A stretch of 64,000 nt of DNA from Chryseobacterium suipulveris (GCF_022811685.1 NZ_CP094532.1:769501-833500), one strand, 5' to 3'. Shown: positions 1-8,896, counted from the first letter of the stretch. A program made the numbers and translations. The notes: generated from the letters alone by a model not told the origin.

Positions 1-2
1 AT

Positions 3-572
3 CACACCGGCGGATTGATCGGAACGGTGACGCAGCTCATCCTCGTTCCCGATATGAAACTGGGAATCGTGGTTCTGACCAACCAGCAAAGTGGTGTCGC
101 TTTCAACACGATTTCAAATACAGTAAAAGATTCCTACCTCGGAATTGCCGACAGAAACTGGTTGAAAACCTACAGCGAAAGAATGGCAAAACTCAATGCG
201 GATTACGATAAGGAAAAGAAGGATGCTTTCACAAAATCGACGACTTTTGCCAAAGAAAAAAACAACCAAATCAAACCGGAACAGATCGTGGGAACGTTTA
301 ACGATCCTTGGTTTGGAGATGTGATTATTTCTAATGACGGCAAAAATTTCAGAATTATCTGCAAGAATTCGCCACGATTGAAAGGCGATCTTTTACCGTA
401 TTCACCAAATGTGATGATTGTGAAATGGGACGACAGAAGCTACGACGCAGACAGCTTCATCAATTTCAACATGGATGAAAACTGTAAAGCACAGTCGGCG
501 AAAATGAAACCGATTTCGGGAGTTACCGATTTCTCTTTCGACTTTGAAGATTTGGATTTGAAGAGGAAATAA
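3..572 (+). CDS. Serine hydrolase (class C beta-lactamase-like), 3' part
   Basis: The gene is cut by the left window edge, so only about 189 C-terminal codons are visible. The first visible residues read HTGG, which corresponds to the third active-site motif (KTG/HTG) of class C beta-lactamase-like serine hydrolases. It is followed by the typical strand sequence ending in VVLTNQ. The last ~100 residues form a small separate domain like DUF3471, often found at the C-terminus of these enzymes. The serine SxxK motif would lie outside the window. The family includes beta-lactamases, esterases and D-aminopeptidases, so the substrate cannot be stated. The reading frame is open back to base 3. Confidence 0.75.
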   Translation, partial: HTGGLIGTVTQLILVPDMKLGIVVLTNQQSGVAFNTISNTVKDSYLGIADRNWLKTYSERMAKLNADYDKEKKDAFTKSTTFAKEKNNQIKPEQIVGTFNDPWFGDVIISNDGKNFRIICKNSPRLKGDLLPYSPNVMIVKWDDRSYDADSFINFNMDENCKAQSAKMKPISGVTDFSFDFEDLDLKRK

Positions 573-681
573 ATTAAAGTGTGTTTTTTAAATTTTTAAA
601 TGAATAATATATTGGAAATTCTCTCCACCCATTCCGATCATTACGGGATCTAAAGGACGAGAAATATCCCACAAAATAAAC

Positions 682-709
682 CTGAATTTGCTCCCTTTAG
701 GGAAGGGGT
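682..709 (+). repeat. Dispersed CTCCCTTTAGGG element, copy 1
   Basis: This 28-base stretch is identical to 57503..57530. Its core CCCTTTAGGG can fold on itself. It sits between two convergent genes (hydrolase and SixA-like), where a bidirectional terminator would be expected. Diverged copies lie at 28067 and 33971. Confidence 0.75.
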
Positions 710-736
710 AATTTATTTTAAATTTTAAAAGAAACT

Positions 737-1213
737 CTAGATCTTCTTCGGTTCGTAAAAGAAAATCAGCTTCTTTTTTGCGTTTTCAAAATCTGACCAG
801 GAATCGGTATCGATCTGAAATCCTGCAACGCCACAAGTTGGAAACATAAAAATATCGTCGGACATCGAGTTGGCGAAATTCGAAATACCGTTATTGTGCG
901 AAAACATTGCTACAGATTCCACGTTGTCTTCTAAACCATAGATCACTTTTTCGAAATTACTTTCGGTAGGATTGTAAAGCTTTTGCTCCTCTTGGATGTC
1001 GATTTCGTAGGTTTGATTAAAAATTTTGCAGGTATTCAAAGCACGAACCGCCGGACTCGAAATAAATTTTTGAATCTTGATTTCGCTGTCTTTTAGGAAT
1101 TTCGACATTTTCACAGCATCATCCAAACCTTTCTCGGCGAGCGGTCGGTCAAAATCCTCGGTATTTTCTGGCCAGTCGCTTTTTGCGTGGCGCACCAGAA
1201 TCAATGTTTTCAT
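737..1213 (-). CDS. SixA-like phosphohistidine phosphatase
   Basis: A 158-residue histidine phosphatase superfamily protein. The N-terminal LVRHAKSDW holds the RH motif (Arg8, His9) whose His is phosphorylated during catalysis. A further Arg (Arg57 in SSPAVRALNT) and the second catalytic His (His106 in MFSHNNG) are in place. The short single-domain length fits the SixA group, which removes phosphate from phosphohistidine on phosphotransfer proteins, although many relatives have unknown substrates. There is no signal peptide, so it should be cytoplasmic. It is transcribed divergently from ruvX. Confidence 0.85.
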   Translation of the reverse strand: MKTLILVRHAKSDWPENTEDFDRPLAEKGLDDAVKMSKFLKDSEIKIQKFISSPAVRALNTCKIFNQTYEIDIQEEQKLYNPTESNFEKVIYGLEDNVESVAMFSHNNGISNFANSMSDDIFMFPTCGVAGFQIDTDSWSDFENAKKKLIFFYEPKKI

Positions 1214-1304
1214 ACTGCAATTTTTTGAAGAAATAAAATTAAAAATAATTCTTGATAAATGATGAAAAAATTATCCCTTTAAAACCGAATTTTATAAAAT
1301 TTAG

Positions 1305-1312
1305 TAAATTTG
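1305..1312 (+). promoter_or_regulatory. Promoter -7 box of ruvX-def
   Basis: TAAATTTG matches the Bacteroidetes sigma factor consensus TAnnTTTG. The ruvX ATG follows after only 6 bases, so the mRNA would be leaderless or nearly so. Confidence 0.65.
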
Positions 1313-1318
1313 CACGCT

Positions 1319-1735
1319 ATGGGAAAAATAATGGCGGTTGATTACGGGAAGAAACGATGCGGAATTGCCGTGACCGACGATTTGCAGATCATCGCAAGCG
1401 GATTAGAAACCGTGCCGACCGAAATCATTTTTTCATTCCTGAAGAAGTACTTTGCTGAAAATGTGGTTGATGCAGTCGTTGTCGGGCAACCTGTAGATTT
1501 GAGAGGAAATCTTTCTGAAGTGGAAACAGATATTCTGGGATTCATCAAGAAGTTTCAGGAGCAGTTTCCGGGAGTTGAAGTTCACCGTTTTGATGAACGT
1601 TTTACTTCAAAAATGGCTTCGTATTTCATTTCGCAAAGCGGAAAAAATAAAAAGAAAAGGGAGGACAAATCACTGATCGACAAAGTGAGCGCAACCCTGA
1701 TTTTGCAGAATTTTTTAGAGCAGAAACAAAGATGA
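1319..1735 (+). CDS. ruvX: RuvX/YqgF Holliday junction resolvase-like nuclease
   Basis: A 138-residue RNase H-fold protein. The start MGKIMAVDYGKKRCGIA carries the first catalytic Asp (Asp8) of the YqgF family. VVVGQPVDLRG and the central RFDERFTS segment with its conserved acidic residue follow, and the C-terminal DKVSATLILQ completes the set. Family members act on 16S rRNA precursor ends or on Holliday junctions. The ATG at 1319 is chosen because an upstream TTG at 1310 lies inside the promoter box. Its stop overlaps the def start by 4 bases (ATGA), indicating translational coupling. Confidence 0.92.
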   Translation: MGKIMAVDYGKKRCGIAVTDDLQIIASGLETVPTEIIFSFLKKYFAENVVDAVVVGQPVDLRGNLSEVETDILGFIKKFQEQFPGVEVHRFDERFTSKMASYFISQSGKNKKKREDKSLIDKVSATLILQNFLEQKQR

Positions 1736-2304
1736 TATTACCAATTAGAGCGTTTGGTGACGCAGTTTTAAGGAAACACTGCCACGAAATCGACAAAGAT
1801 TACCCGGAACTGAAGGAGCTGATTTCAAATATGTTTGAAACCATGGAATCTGCACACGGAATCGGTTTGGCTGCACCGCAAATCGGTCTGGATATCCGAC
1901 TTTTCGTTGTGGATGTGTCTCCTTTGGCTGAAGATGAGGATTATGCCGATATTGCCGATGAGCTGAAGGATTTCAGAAAAGTTTTCATTAATGCCAAAAT
2001 CCTGGAAGAAAGTGGCGAAGAGTGGAAATTCAACGAGGGCTGCCTTTCAATTCCCGATGTACGCGAAGATGTGAAACGCAAAGAAAATGTGACGATAGAA
2101 TATTTCGACGAAAACTTCGTTAAACATACCGACACTTTTTCCGACATGAGAGCGCGTGTGATCCAGCATGAATACGACCATATCGAGGGAATTCTGTTCA
2201 CCGATCATTTAAGCTCGCTAAAGAAAAAATTAGTTAAAGGAAAACTCATGAAGATTTCACAGGGCGATGTGTCTGTGAACTATAAAATGAGGTTTCCGAA
2301 ATAA
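1732..2304 (+). CDS. def: Peptide deformylase
   Basis: A 190-residue metalloenzyme that removes the N-formyl group from new proteins. All three motifs are present: GIGLAAPQ (43-50), EGCLS (102-106, Cys a metal ligand) and HEYDH (146-150, two His ligands and catalytic Glu). Full length for the family. It is coupled to ruvX by an ATGA overlap and shares its promoter. No terminator is visible before the next gene; an imperfect inverted repeat lies between. Confidence 0.97.
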   Translation: MILPIRAFGDAVLRKHCHEIDKDYPELKELISNMFETMESAHGIGLAAPQIGLDIRLFVVDVSPLAEDEDYADIADELKDFRKVFINAKILEESGEEWKFNEGCLSIPDVREDVKRKENVTIEYFDENFVKHTDTFSDMRARVIQHEYDHIEGILFTDHLSSLKKKLVKGKLMKISQGDVSVNYKMRFPK

Positions 2305-2305
2305 A

Positions 2306-2391
2306 AATTTTGTTTCGGGTTTCAAGTTCCATGTTTCAAGTAAATGAAGCGGACTTGATATGAAACCTGAAACGTTAAACTTGAAACAAAA
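2306..2391. repeat. Imperfect inverted repeat of TTTCAAGTT units
   Basis: Copies of GTTTCAAGT on the left arm face ACTTGA and AACTTGAAAC on the right arm, so the transcript could form an imperfect hairpin. The sequence belongs to the same low-complexity TCAAAC/TTTCAAG type seen in other gaps of the window. Confidence 0.5.
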
Positions 2392-2400
2392 AGACATATT

Positions 2401-2970
2401 ATGCAGTTAGAAAAAATCATTTCAATCTCCGGTAAGCCGGGACTTTACAAACTGATTTCGCAGTTGAAAAACGGGTTCATCATTGAAGATGTACTGACCA
2501 AAAAGAAAACCAGCATTTCCAACTCTTCTCAGGTAAGCTTGCTCGACAATATCGCGATGTTTACTTTCGATAAGGAAGTTCCGTTGTTCGACGTTTTCGA
2601 GAATATCGCAAAAGCAAAAGATTACAAGGAGACCATTTCCCACAAATCATCTGATGCGGATTTGAAGGAATTTATGTTGGAGGCGCTTCCTGATTACGAC
2701 ACAGGAAGAGTTTATGCGTCCGACATCAAGAAACTGGCGCAATGGTACAACACGCTGCAAAAAGCCGGCTACATCACACCGGAAAGCTTTGTGAAAGCTG
2801 AAGAAGCAGCAGCTGAGGAAGCAGAAGTGGCAAAAGAAGAAAAAGCAGAAAAAAAATCTGCGGCGAAGAAAGCAGCTCCAAAAGCTGAAAAACCTGCAGC
2901 TCCGAAAGCAAAAGCAAGCACTTCAGCTGCGAAATCGGCTCCGAAAAGCACGCACAGAAAACAAGGATAA
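2401..2970 (+). CDS. DUF5606 family protein with Ala/Lys/Glu tail
   Basis: A 189-residue protein whose first ~130 residues (MQLEKIISISGKPGLYKL onward) match what I know of DUF5606, a Bacteroidetes family of unknown function. From about residue 136 it becomes a low-complexity tail of Ala, Lys and Glu, partly EEAAAEEAEVAKEEKAEKK. The tail turns strongly basic near the end, with PKAEKPA/PKAKAS-like repeats reminiscent of histone H1-like tails. There is no signal peptide or membrane segment. The tail may contact nucleic acid or ribosomes, but that is speculation. A clear terminator follows. Confidence 0.75.
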   Translation: MQLEKIISISGKPGLYKLISQLKNGFIIEDVLTKKKTSISNSSQVSLLDNIAMFTFDKEVPLFDVFENIAKAKDYKETISHKSSDADLKEFMLEALPDYDTGRVYASDIKKLAQWYNTLQKAGYITPESFVKAEEAAAEEAEVAKEEKAEKKSAAKKAAPKAEKPAAPKAKASTSAAKSAPKSTHRKQG

Positions 2971-3014
2971 TCCACTTTGACAAAGTTTAATTCTTTGACA
3001 ACTTTTGAATATTT

Positions 3015-3053
3015 AAACCCTTTCAGAATATCAAACTCTGAAAGGGTTTTTCT
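3015..3053 (+). terminator. Rho-independent terminator after DUF5606 gene
   Basis: A perfect 13-bp stem (AAACCCTTTCAGA with TCTGAAAGGGTTT), a 9-base loop and a T-rich tail. Confidence 0.88.
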
Positions 3054-3066
3054 TTAACAAAATCAG

Positions 3067-3074
3067 TAAATTTG
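3067..3074 (+). promoter_or_regulatory. Promoter -7 box of mazG
   Basis: TAAATTTG fits TAnnTTTG and lies 34 bases before the mazG ATG. Confidence 0.55.
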
Positions 3075-3108
3075 TGTTTCCGAAATTCGAAACCCGTACC
3101 TCAAAATT

Positions 3109-3873
3109 ATGAACAGTAAAGCCCAAAAACTCGAAGCATTTTCAAAACTTTTAGATATCATGGATGATCTTCGGGCGCAATGTCCGTGGGATAAGAAACA
3201 AACGCTGCAGTCGCTTCGCCATCTGACTTTAGAAGAGGTTTACGAGCTTTCAGACGCTTTGCTGGAAGAAGATTTACCGGAAATCAAAAAAGAGTTGGGC
3301 GATGTGTTGCTGCACTTGGTGTTCTATGCAAAAATCGGTTCGGAAAAAGGAAGTTTCGACATTGCTGATGTCATTAATTCATTAAATGAAAAACTGATTT
3401 TCCGCCATCCGCATATTTATGGAGACGGGAAAGTCGCAGATGAAGAAGAAGTAAAACAAAACTGGGAAAAACTAAAACTAAAAGAAGGCAATAAATCCGT
3501 GTTATCCGGAGTTTCCAAAGGAACGCCGAGTATCGTGAAAGCATTTAGAATTCAGGAAAAAGTGAAAGGAATCGGTTTTGAATTCCACGATGCGGAAGAC
3601 GCCTGGAAAAAAGTAGGCGAAGAACTGTCAGAATTTCACGCCGAAACCGATTTGGACAAAAAAGAACAGGAATTGGGGGACGTATTTTTTTCCTTAATCA
3701 ATTACGCAAGAATCTCTGGTATTAATCCCGACTCTGCATTGGAAAGAACCAACCTGAAATTCATTTCCCGTTTCCAGAAAATGGAAAATCTGGCGAACGA
3801 AAGAAATTTGAATCTCTCTGAAATGCCTTTAGAGGAAATGGATTTGCTTTGGGAAGAAGCCAAGAAAAATTAA
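3109..3873 (+). CDS. mazG: Nucleoside triphosphate pyrophosphohydrolase MazG
   Basis: A 254-residue protein with two tandem MazG domains. The first contains CPWDKKQTLQSLRHLTLEE with EExYEL and ELGDVLLHLV, the helical metal-binding acidic motifs. The second is near LGDVFFSLINYARISG. It hydrolyses canonical or damaged NTPs to NMP and pyrophosphate, a house-cleaning role. Length and two-domain layout are those of the E. coli type. It has its own promoter box and converges with hemB across a shared hairpin. Confidence 0.95.
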   Translation: MNSKAQKLEAFSKLLDIMDDLRAQCPWDKKQTLQSLRHLTLEEVYELSDALLEEDLPEIKKELGDVLLHLVFYAKIGSEKGSFDIADVINSLNEKLIFRHPHIYGDGKVADEEEVKQNWEKLKLKEGNKSVLSGVSKGTPSIVKAFRIQEKVKGIGFEFHDAEDAWKKVGEELSEFHAETDLDKKEQELGDVFFSLINYARISGINPDSALERTNLKFISRFQKMENLANERNLNLSEMPLEEMDLLWEEAKKN

Positions 3874-3901
3874 TCCTCCAGTTTTGATCTGAAGGATTAA
3901 T
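3869..3901. terminator. Hairpin between convergent mazG and hemB
   Basis: Arms ATTAATCCT (3869-3877) and AGGATTAAT (3893-3901), extended inside by CAG/CTG, and containing the mazG stop codon. It could end transcription from both sides, though the T-tracts are short. Confidence 0.55.
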
Positions 3902-3906
3902 GTTTA

Positions 3907-4899
3907 TTATCTGTTCAAAAGGATGGCGGCTTCTTTTGCTGCGTAGGTGAAAATCATATCTGCTCCCGCTCTTTTGATGCATGTTAAGCTTTCGATGATC
4001 GCCTTGTCGTTATCGAGCCAGCCGTTTTGTGCGGCAGCTTTCAACATCGCATATTCTCCTGAAACATTATAAACCGCAATCGGAAGATCGATGGTTTCGC
4101 GAACTTTGGAAACGATGTCCAGATACGGAAGTCCCGGTTTGATCATAATGATGTCGGCTCCTTCTGCAACGTCTTTCAGCACTTCGTCGATCGCTTCCCG
4201 CGAATTGTGGAAATCCATCTGGTAAGTTTTTTTATCCTTTGGAATCTCGATATTTTCTTTTGGTGCAGAATCCAGTGCGCTTCTGAAAGGTCCGTAAAAA
4301 GAACTCGCGTATTTCGCTGCATAGCTCAAAATTCCAACATCGGTAAAACCACTTTCTTCCAGTCCGGTGCGGATTGCGGCGACTCTTCCGTCCATCATGT
4401 CACTTGGTGCAACAACGTCGGCTCCCGCTTCTGCGTGAGAAACTGACATTTTTACCAATGCGTCATTCGTGGCGTCGTTGTCGATTTTTCCGTTCGTGAT
4501 AATTCCGTCGTGCCCATATATCGAGTAAGGATCAAGCGCCACATCGGGCATTACGACCATCTCGGGAACAGCGTCTTTAATGGCCTTGATCGTATTCTGC
4601 ATCAATCCGTTTTTGTTCCACGACTCGGTTCCTTTGTTGTCTTTCAGATTTTCAGAAACTTTCATGTACAGATTGACCGCTTTTATGCCAAGTGAGAACA
4701 ATTCGCGACATTCTTTCACAGTAAGGTCGAGTGTTCGTCGGTAAATTCCCGGCATTGACGGAATCGGTTCTTCCTTGTTTCCACCCTCCATTACAAACAT
4801 CGGCATTACAAAATCATTGGTGGTTAGAACAGTTTCTTGAACTAATGCACGGATAGAGGAGTTGGTGCGCAATCTGCGGTTTCTTGAGTATATGATCAT
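3907..4899 (-). CDS. hemB: Delta-aminolevulinic acid dehydratase (porphobilinogen synthase)
   Basis: A 330-residue enzyme that condenses two 5-aminolevulinate molecules to porphobilinogen for haem synthesis. The Schiff-base Lys is in IMIKPG (about 254), with a second active-site Lys in AAKYASSFYGPFR. At the metal site, where zinc enzymes carry three Cys, this protein reads DVALDPYSIYGHDG (119-132), so Asp replaces Cys, as in magnesium-dependent enzymes. The ATG at 4899 is preferred because homologues begin near this point, while an upstream in-frame ATG at 4965 would add 22 unconserved residues. Confidence 0.95.
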   Translation of the reverse strand: MIIYSRNRRLRTNSSIRALVQETVLTTNDFVMPMFVMEGGNKEEPIPSMPGIYRRTLDLTVKECRELFSLGIKAVNLYMKVSENLKDNKGTESWNKNGLMQNTIKAIKDAVPEMVVMPDVALDPYSIYGHDGIITNGKIDNDATNDALVKMSVSHAEAGADVVAPSDMMDGRVAAIRTGLEESGFTDVGILSYAAKYASSFYGPFRSALDSAPKENIEIPKDKKTYQMDFHNSREAIDEVLKDVAEGADIIMIKPGLPYLDIVSKVRETIDLPIAVYNVSGEYAMLKAAAQNGWLDNDKAIIESLTCIKRAGADMIFTYAAKEAAILLNR

Positions 4900-4981
4900 T
4901 TTTGGAATAGTATTTGGAATAGCTTCTGCAAATTTAATCATTGTTTTGATTAAAAAGTATTGCATATTAATTTGAAATTCT

Positions 4982-4989
4982 TATTTTTG
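4982..4989 (+). promoter_or_regulatory. Promoter -7 box of the small T9SS-tail gene
   Basis: TATTTTTG fits TAnnTTTG, 32 bases before the GTG start at 5022. Confidence 0.5.
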
Positions 4990-5021
4990 TAAAGATATTT
5001 CGATAAAAAAAGTTTATATCG

Positions 5022-5378
5022 GTGAAAAAATTATTACTTTTCTTAATATTTATCGGTAGTTTAACAGTTTTCTCAGAAAAAGTTTCTGCGCAGACATTTG
5101 TTAAAGAGCCGACTTCCGCATCAATGAAATCTGATGACGGAGTACTCGTTGCATATCCAAATCCGGCAAGGGATTTTATCATTGTTAAATCTAAAGATGC
5201 CGATCTTAAAATAAAGTCTGTTACTTTTTATTCAATTTTAGGGATGGAGGTTGCGCAGTTTAATGTGAATATGAATTCTGGGGAGATTCGATTAGATAAA
5301 CTTAGACCCGGAAAATATCTGATGAAGTACATCCTGAGTGACGGCACACAGAAAGTCACCCAAATCGTAAGACAATAA
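5022..5378 (+). CDS. Minimal protein with T9SS type A sorting domain
   Basis: A 118-residue protein made of a signal peptide (MKKLLLFLIFIGSLTVFS, cleavage near VSAQ) and, after a ~20-residue linker, a type A C-terminal sorting domain. The domain shows AYPNPARDFIIV, YSILGMEV, LRPGKYLMKY and a terminal KVTQIVRQ strand. Such domains send cargo through the outer membrane by the type IX system. Here almost no cargo remains, so the protein may be a small surface peptide or a remnant of a larger exported protein. The start is GTG. It has its own promoter box and a strong terminator, which argues for an expressed unit. Confidence 0.85.
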   Translation: MKKLLLFLIFIGSLTVFSEKVSAQTFVKEPTSASMKSDDGVLVAYPNPARDFIIVKSKDADLKIKSVTFYSILGMEVAQFNVNMNSGEIRLDKLRPGKYLMKYILSDGTQKVTQIVRQ

Positions 5379-5384
5379 ATTGAG

Positions 5385-5413
5385 TCCCTGAAATTGCTTC
5401 AGGGATTTTTTTT
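5385..5413 (+). terminator. Rho-independent terminator
   Basis: Stem TCCCTGAA/TTCAGGGA with a 5-base loop, followed by eight T. Confidence 0.92.
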
Positions 5414-5436
5414 GATTCGTCCAACTTTAAATTAAG

Positions 5437-5444
5437 TAAATTTG
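5437..5444 (+). promoter_or_regulatory. Promoter -7 box of ndh-trmD
   Basis: TAAATTTG ends just 4 bases before the ndh ATG, implying a leaderless transcript. Confidence 0.65.
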
Positions 5445-5448
5445 CAGC

Positions 5449-6717
5449 ATGGAAATGCGGGAAAAAATTATAATTGTTGGCGGTGGCTTTGCAGGACTTC
5501 AGCTGGCGAAAAAGCTCAACAATAAGAATAAGAAGATCATCATCATCGACAAGGTGAACCACCACATGTTTCAACCGCTGTTTTACCAGGTTGCGTGTGG
5601 AAGGATCGAACCTTCCAATATCTCATTTCCTTTCAGAAAAATTTTTCAGAACTCCAAGAATATCCGTTACCGAATGACGGAAGTATTGAAGATAATTCCT
5701 GAAGAAAACAAAATCATTACTTCTACCGACGAAACCGAATTCAGTTACGACAAACTGATTATCGCGACGGGATGCAAAACCAATTTCTTCGGCAATGAAA
5801 CCATGGAGAAGCTCACTTTCGGGATGAAGAACACGCAGGAAGCCATCGCAATCCGAAACCACGTTTTGCTCACTTTCGAGAAACTCATCATGGAAAGAAA
5901 AAGAAGTGATGACGGCAACTGGAATATCGTGATCGTGGGAAGCGGACCGACCGGCGTTGAATTGGCAGGAGCTTTTGCAGAGATGAAAAAAGACATTCTT
6001 CCCCGTGATTATCCGCACATGAATTTTGACGATTTGAAGGTGATTCTCGTAAGTTCCACAGAAAAGCCATTGGCGGTGATGAGCGAAGAATCCCAAATAA
6101 TGTCAGAAAAATATCTGAAAGATTTGGGAGTGCAGTTCATGAGTGGCGAATATGTGACAGGTTATGACGGTGATAAAGTAGTGACAAAAAGTGGTTTGGA
6201 AATTCCATCTAACAATGTGATTTGGGCAGCAGGAGTCTCCGGAAATGTAATTGATGGGCTGAATCCCGAAATTCTTGTAAGAAACCGATACAAAACCGAC
6301 CGCTTCAACAGAGTTCAGGGTTACCAAAATATTTTTGCGATCGGCGACATAGCGTATATGGAGACGCCGAAGTATCCGCAAGGTCACCCGCAAGTAGCGA
6401 ATGTTGCGATCAATCAGGGAAAAAATCTGGCAAAAAACCTACTGAAAAAATCGGAGAAAGATTGGACGGAGTATGAATACGAAGACCGCGGAAGTATGGC
6501 AACGATCGGAAAACACCGAGCCGTAGTCGATTTACCGAAATTCAAATTCCAGGGATTCTTTGCTTGGTATTTTTGGATGTTTCTCCACCTGATGCTCATT
6601 TTGAGTGTGCGAAACAAACTCGCCATCTTCTTCAACTGGATGTGGAGCTACTTCAACAAAGATTCGTCGCTGCGACTGATCATCATTCCCAACAAAAAGA
6701 ACGGAACCGTACAATGA
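5449..6717 (+). CDS. ndh: Type II NADH dehydrogenase (NAD(P)/FAD oxidoreductase)
   Basis: A 422-residue flavoprotein with two dinucleotide folds: [13 protein letters not shown] near residue 8 for FAD, and [15 protein letters not shown] near 162 for [17 protein letters not shown] and IFAIGDIAY are typical of NDH-2. The C-terminal stretch with [16 protein letters not shown] is a hydrophobic amphipathic helix that would bind the inner membrane. The enzyme passes electrons from NADH to menaquinone without pumping protons. An alternative start is the second Met (5455). The trmD start overlaps its stop (ATGA), so the two are co-translated. Confidence 0.93.
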   Translation: MEMREKIIIVGGGFAGLQLAKKLNNKNKKIIIIDKVNHHMFQPLFYQVACGRIEPSNISFPFRKIFQNSKNIRYRMTEVLKIIPEENKIITSTDETEFSYDKLIIATGCKTNFFGNETMEKLTFGMKNTQEAIAIRNHVLLTFEKLIMERKRSDDGNWNIVIVGSGPTGVELAGAFAEMKKDILPRDYPHMNFDDLKVILVSSTEKPLAVMSEESQIMSEKYLKDLGVQFMSGEYVTGYDGDKVVTKSGLEIPSNNVIWAAGVSGNVIDGLNPEILVRNRYKTDRFNRVQGYQNIFAIGDIAYMETPKYPQGHPQVANVAINQGKNLAKNLLKKSEKDWTEYEYEDRGSMATIGKHRAVVDLPKFKFQGFFAWYFWMFLHLMLILSVRNKLAIFFNWMWSYFNKDSSLRLIIIPNKKNGTVQ

Positions 6718-7388
6718 GAATAGATATTATTAGTGTTTTGCCTGAACTGATGGAAAGTCCGTTCAGAGCATCAATTTTAAAAAGAGCGATGGATAAAGGT
6801 TTGGCGGAAGTTCACTTTCATCAGCTTCGCGACTACGGCTTAGGAAAATACAGGCAGATCGATGATGAACCTTACGGAGGTGGAGCAGGAATGGTGATGA
6901 TGATCGAACCTTTGGATAAATGTATTTCGGAACTCAAAGCTCAACGCGATTACGACGAGGTCATTTATCTCACTCCCGATGGCGAAACTCTAAACCAGAA
7001 AATTGCAAACACGCTTTCCATCAAAAATAACCTGATTTTTCTCTGCGGTCATTATAAAGGAATTGACCAAAGGGTGCGCGAGCTCCACATAACAAAGGAA
7101 ATATCGATCGGAGATTATGTTTTGACTGGAGGCGAATTAGCGGCCTGTGTTTTGGCGGATTCCGTGATTCGATTGCTTCCCGGAGTTTTAAATGACGAAC
7201 AGTCAGCGCTGACCGACAGTTTTCAGGACAACTTACTTTCGCCGCCGATTTACACAAGACCCGATGAATACAAGGGCTTAAAGGTTCCCGAAATTCTGCT
7301 GAGTGGTAATCAAAAAAAGATTGAAGATTGGCGTCATGATGAAGCGGTAAGAATCACTAAAGAAAAAAGACCCGATATTTTAGAATAG
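6714..7388 (+). CDS. trmD: tRNA (guanine37-N1)-methyltransferase
   Basis: A 224-residue SPOUT methyltransferase that makes m1G37 and prevents frameshifting. [17 protein letters not shown] is the family start. [14 protein letters not shown] and [14 protein letters not shown] form the trefoil knot that binds S-adenosylmethionine, and the C-terminal domain has [19 protein letters not shown]. The ATG at 6714 overlaps the ndh stop; an open frame runs upstream but is not conserved. In many bacteria trmD follows rpsP-rimM, whereas here those genes lie 15 kb away. Confidence 0.96.
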   Translation: MRIDIISVLPELMESPFRASILKRAMDKGLAEVHFHQLRDYGLGKYRQIDDEPYGGGAGMVMMIEPLDKCISELKAQRDYDEVIYLTPDGETLNQKIANTLSIKNNLIFLCGHYKGIDQRVRELHITKEISIGDYVLTGGELAACVLADSVIRLLPGVLNDEQSALTDSFQDNLLSPPIYTRPDEYKGLKVPEILLSGNQKKIEDWRHDEAVRITKEKRPDILE

Positions 7389-7452
7389 GTAAGGATTGTT
7401 AATTATTTTTATTAAATTTACAATCTTAAAAAAAGGAGCAATCAGGTAGAAA

Positions 7453-8403
7453 ATGAACAGTGGAAGAAAAGAACTCGTCGCTTTCTATAATGTTGAAAAT
7501 TTGTTTCCGCCCGATCCGCCACCAGTTCATAAACTGGATCCAACTTTGTCGGGACTGAACAATTGGAACGAGAAAAGATACAGAAATAAGCTCTTCAAGA
7601 TTTCACATGTTTTTCAGTTGATCAAGGAAAGCGAGGGAGTGCTGCCGATGTTGATCGGGCTTTCTGAGATTCAGGGACAGAAACCGTTGGATGAACTGGT
7701 TCAACTCGAGCCCTTTAGCACTAATTATGGAGTGATGCACTACGATTCAATGGATGAACGAGGAGTGGATGTGGCGCTACTTTACGATAGAGAAAAAGTT
7801 GAAATCATCTCTTCTGAACCGATTACCTATTTCTTTGAAATTCCCGATGACGATCCCGCAAACTATGATACGACAAGAGATATTCTTTTTTGCAAGGTAA
7901 AAGTTTCAGATGTTTTGCTAAATGTTTTTGTGTTGCATCTTCCCTCAAAACGCGAAAAGGATGTCAATAAACCGAAACGTGACTACATTCTCAAAGATAT
8001 TCGGGAACGGATTCAGAAACTGCAATCGGATGGGGAAATGATACTTTTGATGGGCGATTTCAATGAAAATCCAAATGAGGAAAACCTAATGAATCTTCTT
8101 TATGATGAAAATTTTAATAAAACTTTAACAAACCCATACATCGATTTATTCAATAATAAATTATTTTCTACGTTTCACTATAATGATGGTTTGCTTTTTG
8201 ACCAAATAATTTTTTCCAAAGAATTTTTTAATTCAGACAATGTGGTTCGGTTTAAAAAAGCAAGTGTTTACAATGTGGAGAAATTGGGAAGTTGGGATAA
8301 AAAATTTTACGGACGACCGTTCCGGACTTATGCGGGAACAAGATATTTAGGCGGTTATAGCGACCACTTTCCTGTTTTTGCAGAGTTAATTTTAGATAAA
8401 TAA
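7453..8403 (+). CDS. Endonuclease/exonuclease/phosphatase family protein
   Basis: A 316-residue protein of the DNase I-like EEP fold. The metal-binding Asn and Glu are in AFYNVENLFPP and GLSEIQGQ, the catalytic GDFNENP is near residue 202, and the terminal GYSDHFPVFAEL carries the DH pair. There is no signal peptide, so it is probably cytoplasmic. The family spans nucleases and sugar- or lipid-phosphatases, and the substrate cannot be chosen from sequence. It lies 22 bases upstream of an Lrp-type regulator on the same strand. Confidence 0.85.
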   Translation: MNSGRKELVAFYNVENLFPPDPPPVHKLDPTLSGLNNWNEKRYRNKLFKISHVFQLIKESEGVLPMLIGLSEIQGQKPLDELVQLEPFSTNYGVMHYDSMDERGVDVALLYDREKVEIISSEPITYFFEIPDDDPANYDTTRDILFCKVKVSDVLLNVFVLHLPSKREKDVNKPKRDYILKDIRERIQKLQSDGEMILLMGDFNENPNEENLMNLLYDENFNKTLTNPYIDLFNNKLFSTFHYNDGLLFDQIIFSKEFFNSDNVVRFKKASVYNVEKLGSWDKKFYGRPFRTYAGTRYLGGYSDHFPVFAELILDK

Positions 8404-8425
8404 TTGCGAAAAAATAAACAAAACA

Positions 8426-8896
8426 ATGAAAAATGCGACAAATGCCGGTTATCATCTGGATGCAGTAGATAAAGAAATTATCTATATGCTGATGGATAAT
8501 GCCAAAACATCTTTAGCCCACATTTCGAAAAATGTTGGGATTTCAACAACGGCGGTACACCAGAGAATTAAAAAACTTGAAGCTGCAGGAGTGATTGAAA
8601 ACTCAATCTCATTTCTGAACCCCAGAAAAATTGGATACAAAGTAGTTTCCTACATTGGCGTTTTTCTTGAGCAGCCAAGTCATTACCAAGACGCGGTGAA
8701 AGCGCTTAAAGAAATCAACGAAGTTGTGGAAGCGCACTACACCACAGGAAATTATACCATTTTCTTGAAGGTGCTGTGCAAAGACAACGACCATTTAATG
8801 GAAATTCTCAACAAACTTCAGAAACTGAAAGGAGTTACCAGAACAGAAACTTTTATTTCTTTGGAGCAAAGTATCAGCAGACAACTGAAAGTATAA
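8426..8896 (+). CDS. Lrp/AsnC family transcriptional regulator
   Basis: A 156-residue regulator. An N-terminal winged helix-turn-helix (LDAVDKEIIYMLMDNAKTS, then GISTTAVHQRIKKLEAAGVI) is followed by the RAM/AsnC ligand domain (VVSYIGVFLEQ through ARTETFISLEQ-like strands). Such proteins form octamers and respond to amino acids. The likely position in an operon with the EEP gene gives no clue to its effector. A good terminator follows. Confidence 0.92.
   Translation: MKNATNAGYHLDAVDKEIIYMLMDNAKTSLAHISKNVGISTTAVHQRIKKLEAAGVIENSISFLNPRKIGYKVVSYIGVFLEQPSHYQDAVKALKEINEVVEAHYTTGNYTIFLKVLCKDNDHLMEILNKLQKLKGVTRTETFISLEQSISRQLKV

Noticed and set aside
2769..2983. Ala/Phe/Leu-rich minus-strand ORFs
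   Set aside because: Antisense shadows of the Ala/Lys/Glu-rich tail of the DUF5606 protein.
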